DNA of 16,226 bases from Anaerolineae bacterium (GTDB lineage: Bacteria; Chloroflexota; Anaerolineae; B4-G1; SLSP01). The stretch spans positions 1 through 16,226 of the forward strand of contig JAFGNI010000650.1 in assembly GCA_016927095.1 (NCBI GenBank), written 5' to 3'. The position numbers and the translations under genes were made by a program. This document shows, piece after piece, positions 1-7,700 of this stretch (its first letter is position 1; every line of letters begins with the position of its first letter). The notes beneath the pieces are model-generated. The model was given only the letters and a program-made list of their open reading frames with translations, did not search any database and was not told the origin of the DNA.

Positions 1-473
1 ACCTCGCGCTCGCGGGCCGTCAGGTCATCCCCTACCGTGGGCTTGTGCTGCGACGCCTTGTAGAGCACCCACGCCGCCTCCGAGGCCAGTGCCGGACCGC
101 CGCGATGCGCCGTCCGGATTGCCTTCGCCAGCTCCTCCGGCTCGATATCCTTGAGCAGATACCCGCGGGCACCGGCAGCCAGCGCCTCTGTCACCAGCGC
201 CTCCTCTTTGAAGCTGGTCAGCGCGACAACGCAGGCGTCGGGATGTCGCGCCAGCAGCGCCGCTGTCGCCGCGACCCCGTCCATCCGCGGCATCTTCAGA
301 TCCATCAAGACCACGTCCGGCTGGACCCGCTCATAAAGCGCCACCGCTTCACGCCCATCCGCCGCCTCAGCCACCAACTCCAGATCGTCATGGATCAACA
401 GGAACGTCCGCAACCCGTTCCGCACCATCTTGTGGTCATCGACAATCATCACCCGAATCACGTCATCTCCCAT
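1..473 (-). CDS. NarL/LuxR-family response regulator (3' end outside window)
   Basis: This is a DNA-binding response regulator, read on the minus strand from ATG at 473-471. GGAGGT (plus-strand acctcc at 481-486) lies 7 bases upstream. The receiver domain fills residues 1 to about 125. It has the acidic pair D12-D13 in the segment VMIVDDH, the phospho-acceptor D58 in VLMDLKMP, the switch threonine T86 in ALTSF, and the conserved K108 in YLLKD. The last readable residues, LTAREREV, begin a LuxR-type helix-turn-helix of the NarL class. The gene runs off the window, so most of the DNA-binding domain is unseen. It lies downstream of the histidine kinase on the same strand, the usual arrangement for a cognate pair, so the kinase at 637-3117 is its likely phosphodonor. 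The target genes cannot be told from the sequence. Confidence 0.93.
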   Translation of the reverse strand, partial: MGDDVIRVMIVDDHKMVRNGLRTFLLIHDDLELVAEAADGREAVALYERVQPDVVLMDLKMPRMDGVAATAALLARHPDACVVALTSFKEEALVTEALAAGARGYLLKDIEPEELAKAIRTAHRGGPALASEAAWVLYKASQHKPTVGDDLTARERE

Positions 474-490
474 AGAGCGCACCTCCGTGG

Positions 491-636
491 AAAGAATGAA
501 AGAATGAACGAATGTAAGAATGGAGAATCAGCGAATGGCAGACCCACGTGCCGTTGGCCGATTGGCCACTCGGCAGTTCGCGTACCCGCCTATTCGCTTA
601 CTCGCTTACTCGCCTACTCGCTGATTCTGCATTCGC
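491..636. repeat. Degenerate 7-8 bp repeat tract with imperfect inverted repeat between kinase and regulator
   Basis: The left part (about 494-538) is a run of GAATG-type units: GAATGAAA, GAATGAAC, GAATGTAA, GAATGGA, GAATCAGC, GAATGG. The right part (about 593-636) is a run of TCGCTTAC, TCGCTTAC, TCGCCTAC, TCGCTGAT type units, which on the minus strand read as the same GCGAATG/GAATCAGCGA family. GAATCAGCGA (525-534) and TCGCTGATTC (618-627) are perfect 10-base complements. Between them, TGCCG/CGGCA and GCCGA/TCGGC can nest as an inner hairpin. The tract fills the kinase-regulator gap and runs into the kinase 3' end, so the kinase stop codon sits inside it. It may act as an mRNA hairpin between the two genes or may simply be a dispersed intergenic repeat. 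A related copy is at 11388-11413. Confidence 0.7.
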
Positions 637-3117
637 TCATTCTCCCATTCGCACGATCACCACCGTGCCCTCACCCTCCGCGCTTCGCACCGTCAGCTCC
701 GCCCCCATCGCCGCCGCGCGCTCGCGCATCGTTTGTAGCCCGAAGTGATCCGGTGGCACCGCGGCGGGATCGAACCCCCGACCGTCGTCACGGATCTCCA
801 ACTGTGGCCCTGTTGCCGTCGGACCCAGCGCAATCGTCACGCGGTCAGCGTCGGCGTGTTTGGCGACGTTGTTGAGTGCCTCCTGCGCGATGCGGTAGAG
901 CGCGATCTTCGTGTCAACGGGCACCGGCCCCACCGGCTCCAGCATCAGCACCGCGTCGACATCGGCCCGGGCCGCCACCGCCCGGCCCAGGTGTCCCAAC
1001 AGGATCTCCAGGTCGGTCTCCACCAGCGCCGCCGGCCTCAACTCCAGCAACAGCGTACGCATCTCAGCCTGAGCGCCGCGGGTCAGCCGGCGCAGCGTCG
1101 CCAGCTGGCGCAGGGCCTCGTCGGGGTTCCGCTCCCACAGCGGTGGCAACGTGTCGGCGATGAGGCTTGCCGTGAACAGCGTCTGGCTCACGGCATCGTG
1201 AAGCTCCCGCGCCAGCCGGTTGCGCTCCGCAGCGGCAGCCGTCGCCTCCGCCTGCTCGTAGAGCGCCGCGTTCTCTACCGCCACGCCCACCTGCTGTCCG
1301 ATTGCCGCCAACAGCGAACGCATCTCCGGGGATAGCAGGGCGTCTTCCGCGCCTGGTCCTCGCGCCGCCGCGTCGCCAACCGCCCCGGCATCGCCGCGAT
1401 CCACTAAGTTGAGCACACCGACGGCCCGGTCTCGCACCACCAGCGGAACGCTGATCACCGTCTCGATCCCCTCCGCCGCAAGAAGCTCCCGCAACGTCCC
1501 TGGCGGATACGCTGCCACCCGCCGCACCACCAGCGCTCCGGAGGCCACAGCCGCGCCTGCCGCCGTGCCCGCCACGCCCAGCACCGGTTCGGGGGTTTCG
1601 GCCTGCCCAACGGACAGGCGCGCCACGGCCTCCGCAAAAGCGTGGGACAACCCCCGCTGGGCCATCAGCACGAGCACGTCCCCATCGAGCCTGAACGCGG
1701 CACCGACCTCGAGCCCAGTTGCGGCCAACGTCTCCAGCAGTGCATCCTCGAGCACCGCACCGAGGTCCAGACTGCGGCTCACCGTCGAGGCCACCGCGTT
1801 GAGCGTCGCCAGCTCGCGCGTGCGATCCGCCACCCGCTGCTCCAGCGTGGCATACGAACGCCGGAGCTCGGCTGACATCGTGTTGAACTGGTCTGCCAGG
1901 GTCTCCAGCTCGTCCCCGGTATCGAGCTCAATCCTCTGGTCGAAACGTCCGCCGGCGACGGCCCGCGCCGCCTCAGTCAGGCGCGCCAGCGGACGGGTAA
2001 TCCGCCCGACGCCGGCGGTCACGATCACCACCGGCAAGAGCACCCCCAGGGCCAACAGGAGCAACATGAGGCGCGTCGTTGCCCGCGCGCTCACTGTCAC
2101 CGCTTCCCACGAGGTCTCCGTCACGAGGAACCACGAGGTTCGCGGGACGCGAGCAGCCGTAGCCACGATGTCCAGCCCACCGGGGTTCTCCGCACGCATC
2201 GGCCCTAGCTGACCACCAAGGGCTGATGCGACCACGTCGCGGCCCGAGAAATCGCTGCCGATCATATAGGTGTCCGGGTGAAAGATGACGATACCTTGGG
2301 CATCCACGAGATAGGCCGTCTCCGGTTGGGGGAAGTCCTGGCTCACGGGCAATACCAGAGAGATGGCGTCATTCCCCGACAGATCGTTGGCGGCCTCGGT
2401 CCCCACCAGACGCCCGATGTAGAGCTCCCAGATGCGGTTGTAGAGCGCGCTGGTCCGCACGGCCTGCTGCTCGACCCGGAAGAGACCCACGAGAGCAAGT
2501 TCTGGTTCCTCCCCAGAGCCGGCAGGAGCATCGACAACCGGAACCACGGCGGGTACGAGCACAGCATCCAGCTCGCCGGCGATGTCGAAGAGCACGCTGG
2601 AGTAGCCGAGGTCCTGGTGGACGCCACTCTCGCTCTCCCACGCCACAGCCGCCACGAGCCGCAGCTGCCGGGTTTCCAGGACTCGGGCCAGACCGGCAGT
2701 TGCCGCCCGGACCAGACCGTCACGATCCAACAGGAGGACACCGGCATCGAAAGGCGCGAGCGTCCCCATTGGCCAGGCATCCAGTGCAGCAGTCAGAGCG
2801 GAGGCATCTTCGTCCACTACCTGGGCCGCGGCGACGGCGAGCATCTGCCGGTAGCCCTCCAACTCCCCCGACAACTGGTTGGCCAGCAATCGTGCACGAT
2901 CCTCGCTCCGGGCGAAGACCAACTCCTCCGTGCCGCGTTGCGCGGTGCTGTAGGCCAGCAACGCCACCACCCCGAGGATCAGCAACGTGGGGACCAGGAA
3001 CCAGAGGATGATCTTGGTCCGCAGTCCTCTGCGCCGGAGCCCCCCGCGTCGGGGAGCACCACGAGGCACGCTCGCCAGCTTCACGGCCTTGCCACCAGGG
3101 GCGCTGACAGCCCGCAA
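637..3117 (-). CDS. Membrane sensor histidine kinase (Cache-like, HAMP, GAF, HisKA_3, HATPase)
   Basis: The product is a transmembrane histidine kinase of the NarX/DesK-like HPK7 class, about 826 residues. A basic N-terminus precedes membrane segment 1 (about 35-57). An extracytoplasmic region of about 290 residues (58-345) resembles a double Cache sensor. Membrane segment 2 (about 349-371) leads to a HAMP domain (372-425, ending DELETLADQFNTM) and a short coiled coil. A GAF-like domain follows (about 445-620), then HisKA_3 with the phospho-acceptor H640 in ARELHDAVSQ, then a HATPase domain with N750 in EALNNVAKHA and a G-box D778-G781 (DDGRG). The longest reading starts at TTG (3117-3115), preceded by a GGGGG run 5 bases upstream. 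GTG at 3084-3082 (residue 12) is an alternative start. The cognate regulator follows at 1-473. The ligand is unknown. Confidence 0.93.
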   Translation of the reverse strand: MRAVSAPGGKAVKLASVPRGAPRRGGLRRRGLRTKIILWFLVPTLLILGVVALLAYSTAQRGTEELVFARSEDRARLLANQLSGELEGYRQMLAVAAAQVVDEDASALTAALDAWPMGTLAPFDAGVLLLDRDGLVRAATAGLARVLETRQLRLVAAVAWESESGVHQDLGYSSVLFDIAGELDAVLVPAVVPVVDAPAGSGEEPELALVGLFRVEQQAVRTSALYNRIWELYIGRLVGTEAANDLSGNDAISLVLPVSQDFPQPETAYLVDAQGIVIFHPDTYMIGSDFSGRDVVASALGGQLGPMRAENPGGLDIVATAARVPRTSWFLVTETSWEAVTVSARATTRLMLLLLALGVLLPVVIVTAGVGRITRPLARLTEAARAVAGGRFDQRIELDTGDELETLADQFNTMSAELRRSYATLEQRVADRTRELATLNAVASTVSRSLDLGAVLEDALLETLAATGLEVGAAFRLDGDVLVLMAQRGLSHAFAEAVARLSVGQAETPEPVLGVAGTAAGAAVASGALVVRRVAAYPPGTLRELLAAEGIETVISVPLVVRDRAVGVLNLVDRGDAGAVGDAAARGPGAEDALLSPEMRSLLAAIGQQVGVAVENAALYEQAEATAAAAERNRLARELHDAVSQTLFTASLIADTLPPLWERNPDEALRQLATLRRLTRGAQAEMRTLLLELRPAALVETDLEILLGHLGRAVAARADVDAVLMLEPVGPVPVDTKIALYRIAQEALNNVAKHADADRVTIALGPTATGPQLEIRDDGRGFDPAAVPPDHFGLQTMRERAAAMGAELTVRSAEGEGTVVIVRMGE

Positions 3118-3161
3118 CGGCGCCCCCTATCCCATCCGGCACAAACGATCGCCATACCTAC

Positions 3162-3167
3162 AGTATA
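3162..3167 (-). promoter_or_regulatory. Possible -10 element for the kinase gene
   Basis: On the minus strand this reads TATACT, about 45 bases before the TTG start of the kinase. No acceptable -35 hexamer is seen 16-18 bases upstream (TACCTG at 17). It may therefore be an activator-dependent promoter or a chance match. Confidence 0.25.
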
Positions 3168-3215
3168 GCGCACCCCGGCAAGAACAGGTATGACGACCGT
3201 CCCCTCTCGTGTGCT

Positions 3216-3439
3216 CGCGCGGTAGACTACGCCCCCCAGGGCAACTGCCGTTGGCTTCCGGCGTTACCTCGCGCTTGGGCTGGTGTGTAAGCCGGGTAGC
3301 CGGCCCGGCCCGGCTGCGCCCCAGCCGCTTGGTAGAAGCCACGCCGGCCCGGCAGCCTGCGTGCGCAAGTCGACGGCACGGGCTGGCCCCTCGGGTTAGG
3401 GGCGACTCGGCTAGCCGCCCTACATGGGGGCGATGCGCG
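3216..3439. other. GC-rich foldable element in the divergent spacer, candidate structured RNA of unknown class
   Basis: This segment has no convincing gene; short open frames exist on both strands but none has a start site or protein features I can support. Its two ends are complementary in two steps: CGCGC (3216-3220) with GCGCG (3435-3439), and CGCCCCC (3230-3236) with GGGGGCG (3426-3432). An asymmetric internal loop separates them. Inside are further hairpins: GCCG/CGGC (3247-3250/3259-3262), GCCGG-GTAG-CCGGC (3291-3304), CGGCTG-CGCCC-CAGCCG (3311-3327) and GCCCCT-CGGGTT-AGGGGC (3386-3403). A closed fold of about 220 bases with internal stems is what a structured non-coding RNA or a long leader would show. 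High GC makes chance stems common, however, and the transcribed strand is unknown. I could not match it to RNase P, tmRNA, SRP or 6S RNA. Confidence 0.35.
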
Positions 3440-3537
3440 GGGCCCAACTGCGACTACACTGTCACTCCCCCGCTCTCCGCTATTCAGATTCATAGACTAT
3501 GGCATCCCGGCCAACGCCGCCAATCCCGAGTTCGCAA

Positions 3538-3566
3538 TTGACACGCTACCGCAGTCCGATTATACT
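3538..3566 (+). promoter_or_regulatory. Near-consensus sigma-70 type promoter of the five-gene cassette
   Basis: TTGACA at 3538-3543 is a perfect -35 hexamer. A 17-base spacer and TATACT at 3561-3566 (5 of 6 matches to TATAAT) follow. Transcription would start near 3573, leaving a leader of about 60 bases before the first ATG at 3632. The site sits in a locally AT-richer patch (about 3530-3580) within very GC-rich DNA, which supports a real signal. No gene other than the rightward cassette lies downstream. I see no clear operator palindrome around it. Confidence 0.75.
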
Positions 3567-3631
3567 GAAAACATTCTGAATGCGGCCCTGATCTTCTGTC
3601 TTCCGTCACCTGCGCCACAACGAGAAACGCT

Positions 3632-4288
3632 ATGCCGCTGTCTCCGATGCCGCGCATGAGCAATGCCCAGTCCGAGGGCATAGGATCGCCACCCCCCTTC
3701 GAGGTGTCGCCGTCTCCCACGCCGCGTGCCCCAGCGTCACGCCGCCTTCCACAATGGCGCGCCCTGCTGGCAGCCCTCCTCAACCCGGCCGGGGCGCGAC
3801 CTGACGACGTAGCCTTCGTCCCTTGGATCCTGACGTTGGCGATCTCCGGCGCCGCCTTCGGCCTCTTCTTTCTACAGACCGGCCTGGACCGGCTCGACGC
3901 CGGTACGATCGCGACGGTGGGGGTGTTGGCCTTGTTGGCTGTCGGCCTGCTCTACGGCACCCTTGGCGTACTGGCGTTGGCCCTGGTTGCCTGGATCGTC
4001 CTCAGCGTGGCAGGCAGCCGAGCCAAACCGCAGGACGTCATCCGCGGGCTTGCCCTCGCCTACAGCCCCACCCTCGTCGCGCTGGTTCTTGGCCTGCTCG
4101 CACACGTGCTGCTCGGCTGGCGCACCGCCGTCGCCTTTGGCGTTGCCGGCGTGCTCTGGGCTCTCGGCCCGATGAACAGCACCCTCCGCAGACTATCCCA
4201 GGGCAAAGCCGGACTCAGCATCGTCCTAGCTACGATCTGTGGCGCCGTCTTGTTGCTGGGCTGGGCTTTGCTGGGAACCATAGTATGA
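3632..4288 (+). CDS. Polytopic membrane protein A of the cassette (possibly Yip1-like)
   Basis: This 218-residue protein is probably an inner-membrane protein. The first 60 residues are soluble and rich in Pro and Ser. Hydrophobic segments follow at about 63-83, 93-127 (long enough for two passes), 140-163, 167-181 and 194-215. The layout recalls bacterial Yip1-family proteins, but I see no diagnostic motif, so the family call is weak. The start is uncertain: ATG 3632 has no good Shine-Dalgarno, and ATG at 3656 (MSNAQSEG) is an alternative. It is the first gene after the strong promoter at 3538-3566. Its stop TGA (4286-4288) overlaps the next ATG (4285) by four bases, so the two are probably translationally coupled. 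Its C-terminal half resembles that of the next protein. Confidence 0.8.
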   Translation: MPLSPMPRMSNAQSEGIGSPPPFEVSPSPTPRAPASRRLPQWRALLAALLNPAGARPDDVAFVPWILTLAISGAAFGLFFLQTGLDRLDAGTIATVGVLALLAVGLLYGTLGVLALALVAWIVLSVAGSRAKPQDVIRGLALAYSPTLVALVLGLLAHVLLGWRTAVAFGVAGVLWALGPMNSTLRRLSQGKAGLSIVLATICGAVLLLGWALLGTIV

Positions 4289-4794
4289 GTGAGCCAAGCC
4301 GCCGCCCAACTATCCTTGGGTTCGTGGTGATGCAGGCCCTGACGACCGCGACATTCGTCGTGATCGGGATCCTGTCCGGCCCGTCGCTGCGGATCTTCGC
4401 GCCCCTCGTGGCCATGGCCGCCTTGGGCGCGGTAGTCGGCACCTTGGCGCCGGTCGGGTTGGCCGGTGCCCTCGTGGTGCTCTACCCGCGCGCCGTGCGC
4501 AGCCACGGCTGGCGCCCGGTTATCGCTGCCGTCTTGCGCAGCTTTTTCTTGCTCATCCCCTACGCAGTGCTTGCTGCCATCGCGCGCCTATTGCTTGGCT
4601 GGAATGCCACCGGCGCCTTTGCCGCCGCCGGCCTGATGACGGCGTGCGCTGCGGTCGGCGCCGAGGTCGCGCGCCTCGGCGGCAATCGGCTGACCTCGAT
4701 GCTCCTGCCCATGCTCACGGGATCGGCCCTCAGCACGACCTGGCTCAGCCTGTCGAGCCTCCTCAGCCAGTGGCTGCTACGAGGTGCCCCGTGA
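4285..4794 (+). CDS. Polytopic membrane protein B of the cassette, probable paralog of A
   Basis: The product is 169 residues. Hydrophobic segments lie at about 10-31, 36-67, 85-104, 108-127 and 137-163, and the function is unknown. The start ATG at 4285 is fixed by the ATGA overlap with the preceding gene; a reading frame open further upstream would run through that gene and is not needed. The stop TGA (4792-4794) overlaps the GTG of the next gene. The stretch beginning LLGWNATGAFAAAG aligns by eye with LLGWRTAVAFGVAG in protein A, with similar hydrophobic spacing after it. This suggests that A and B arose by tandem duplication and may form a hetero-oligomer. The coupling to the large exported protein suggests a role in its membrane handling, but this is inference. 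Confidence 0.8.
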   Translation: MSEPSRRPTILGFVVMQALTTATFVVIGILSGPSLRIFAPLVAMAALGAVVGTLAPVGLAGALVVLYPRAVRSHGWRPVIAAVLRSFFLLIPYAVLAAIARLLLGWNATGAFAAAGLMTACAAVGAEVARLGGNRLTSMLLPMLTGSALSTTWLSLSSLLSQWLLRGAP

Positions 4795-7700
4795 AATCAG
4801 CGCACGCCCTTCGCCGGCGGGCCGGCCTGACGGTACTGCTGGCCCTGTTGCTCGCCTTTGGCGGAGTTCGCGTCGCGGCGCAGGAGACGGGCGTGTTGCC
4901 GCAGCTGCAGACGATGGATGAGCTTGCGGTCGAGCTGATCGGTGCGACGGCGCTCATCACCGGAAACGGGGAGACGACACAGCGCCAGCGAGGCTTTATG
5001 CTATCCAATGCCGAGGCCCTCACGGCGCCGGGGGGCGCCGGCCTCTCGTGGGACGGCACCCGTTTCTCGACCCAGGTCGCGATGGAAGGACGCGAATGGC
5101 GCATCGCGGGTGAAGTCTCGCCGGATGGGAGGACACTCCTCGATCTGTCCGCCTATCAATCGCTCAGCTACTGTACCGATCCGCGAGGATGCACGACGCC
5201 CGACTCGCAGGACGTGGCAACCTACGTGCTTCGTGGGCCAATCCCCCTCGAAGGCCCGGAGGATTGGGGAACGGGTGGGCCGCGGTGGTGCTACATCTAC
5301 GCTGTGGAAGGCACTGACGTTGGCAACGTCATCCAGGAAGCCGCACACAGCGAGATGACCACCGGCTCTGAGACCCGGCTGGCCTACCCACCACCTGCCG
5401 GCACCGATCTTCCCGAGCGCCTCAACATCTATTTCTGCGGCACCAGCATCCCGATGCCTCAAGGTGAGTCCCAACCCGCTGCGTCTGGTACGTGGCAGTT
5501 TCAGTCGCGGGAAGTCTTGGAGCCTGCATCTACGGCGCTGGCAGGACTCCTTGGGAGCTGTGACCTCGATCAAGAGGAGCAATGGAGTCCGGTGCTCGCC
5601 GTCCAAGAAGCCTCAGCGACCACGCAGATTGAGGTGGCGCAGGCCATTGCTCAGGACTGTATCGGGCCTGGTTGCCCTTCTGTGACCTTGAGCGCGGCGT
5701 TCACATGGACGCCGCCGCCCACGACGCTGGTGCCCGGCGAGCAGATCGTCGTCGCCGCTGCAATCGACAGTGTCATCTACTCTGCGCCCCATTACGGATA
5801 CACAAAGAATGCCAGGGTCCTGATCTACCAGGACACGGGCGTGGTTGACTTTGACCGCGTGGACCTGCTTTCCCTCTTCTACCAAGAGAACAATGACCAA
5901 GGCAACGCGCTGGGGCAGACCTACGACGCCCCGTGGGCGATCCCCCCCGGAGCGCCTGGGGACCGTCTGGCGCTGGGTGTGATGCTATCCGGGCCGGCGG
6001 AATGCGACACAGGACTGGTTCTGTACCACTACAGCTTCGTAGTCTTGGATCAGCTGCCCCAACCCTCCGCCTCCGATCCCGTCGAAGAGGAGCCAGCCGT
6101 CGCACCTTCGGAGGATGAGATCTGGGAACCTTCCTCAGGTGAGGCGCCGGACGCCATTGGACCGGACGCGAATGGGAACTACACGACGGGGCCAGAGGGA
6201 CTGTCGACCGGCTTGGGAGGCATCCCTGCGGGTCTGGGGGACATCGGCCTGGCCCCCGGCCCCGAGACGCTGACCGAAGCCCTGGTTGGCATTGGCCTGC
6301 CCGCTGCCGTGATCTCCGCCCTGTCTGCTGCAGGCCAGCTGCTGGGCGGCGCCGCTTCTGACGTGCCCGAAAGCCCGGATGGCCCACCTGGCGGCTCACC
6401 GGCAGAGATCACCCTGACCGATGCCCTCGGAAACAACCACGACTACCGGTGGGACCCCAATCAAGGCGGCTACATCAACCCGCAGACCGGCGGTATGCTC
6501 AACGGCACGCTCTGGAACGAGTACAACCGCAACCTCGCCTCCAACCGGGCCTTCAGCGATCGCGAGCGACAGCGGCTGGAAAACCGCGAGACGGAGTTTG
6601 ACCACCGGATGGATTGGTACAACACCGACCGCCAGCGCGAACGGCGCGAGGGCCTGGAGCGGGAACTGCGCGGGCTGGAGGAGCGCGGCTATGCGCTGGG
6701 CGAGGACGGCGCACGGGCCTCGGCGCACGCCGCGGCACTGGCGAGACAGGTTCGGGCCGGCGAAACCATCTCCGTCGACCGCGCGCTGGCGATCGATCGC
6801 TTCATCCGCAACCGGGAGGCCGGGCGCTCTTCGGCGGACACCGGGGAGCGAACCGATGTTACCGATTGGGACGTCCGGCAGGCGCAGGCCCAGGCTTTAG
6901 CGCGTGCCGCCGTGACCGGGCGCAATGAGGATGGCTCGACGAACTGGGCCGGGATTGGCATCCGTGTCGTCATAGGTATCGTCACTGGCGGTGGTTCCGA
7001 AAAAGTCTTCATTCCCGCGTCAGCGGCCTACACCTACTATGACGCGCGCAACCGGGGTCAGTCACGCTCGGACGCCGCGCTTTCGGCTGCCGGCAGTGCG
7101 CTGCTGGAGGTCGCGCTCGGTAAGGCCGCCCAGGGGGTTGCCGGCTTGGGGGGACGTGTGCTGGGCACCGCCGGGCAGCTCGCCGACGAGGTGGCCCCGG
7201 GGATCACCAACTACGTCCGCACCGGCGTCCGGGGACTCGGCAACGAGCTAGACCAATTGGGGCAGGGCCTATCATCAGCCAAGCAGGCTCTCGCCCAGCG
7301 GCTGGGCGTCGGCGGCCAGCCGGCGCTGACAGCCGCTGAGCGGCAGCTTCAATGGCGCGTCACCAAGGCCGTCGCAGAGGGAGCTGACGACGACTTGGTA
7401 CGCACATTCCAGGGCAACGGGCGCCAGGCCCTCCGCGAGTTGGAGCGCCATGGCGGCCTGACGCAGCAGCAGGCTCAGCAGATCCGTCGCGCGCTGGCCA
7501 ACCAGGTCGATGGCGCCCTCGACGACGGCGCCGAGGCAGCGATGCAGCGATTCCACGAAAGAACGGGTATTCAGCCCCAAGAGGTCCTTGTCGGCGACTC
7601 CGGTTCCACGGCCCGCGGCGGCGCCTTCTCGGTGGCCAACTCCGATTTCGACCGCACCCTGACGCCGCGCTTTGCGCCTGCCGACATCGCGCGCTATGCT

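Noticed and set aside
491..636. CRISPR array
   Set aside because: The units are only 7-8 bases, degenerate and contiguous, with no spacers, and no cas genes are present in the window.
745..3168. Long plus-strand open frames opposite the histidine kinase
   Set aside because: They are antisense shadows. The minus-strand frame has a full, ordered set of kinase domains and the correct catalytic residues.
3225..3445. RNase P RNA on the minus strand, suggested by CCCGGCTTACA
   Set aside because: The fragment resembles the 3' strand of helix P4, but the preceding ACAGAA and the 5' GAGGAAAGTCC core are both missing, and the distance to the element's end is too long.
3440..3475. 6S RNA, suggested by AACTGCGACTACAC near the end of the foldable element
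   Set aside because: It only loosely resembles a short stretch of E. coli 6S RNA. The long double-stranded rod with a central bubble cannot be drawn around it.
3127..3541. Open frames of about 90-110 codons on both strands in the divergent spacer
   Set aside because: They have Arg/Pro/Gly-rich compositions typical of GC-rich non-coding DNA, no ribosome site, no domain, and overlap each other on opposite strands.
3823..4284. An upstream extension of membrane protein B
   Set aside because: The frame is open but runs through membrane protein A in another frame, and its translation is Arg/Pro-rich. The ATG at 4285 overlapping the stop is the natural start.
4644..4790. An upstream extension of the exported protein
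   Set aside because: The GTG at 4791 has a ribosome site and is followed at once by a good signal peptide; the extension overlaps membrane protein B and would bury that signal.
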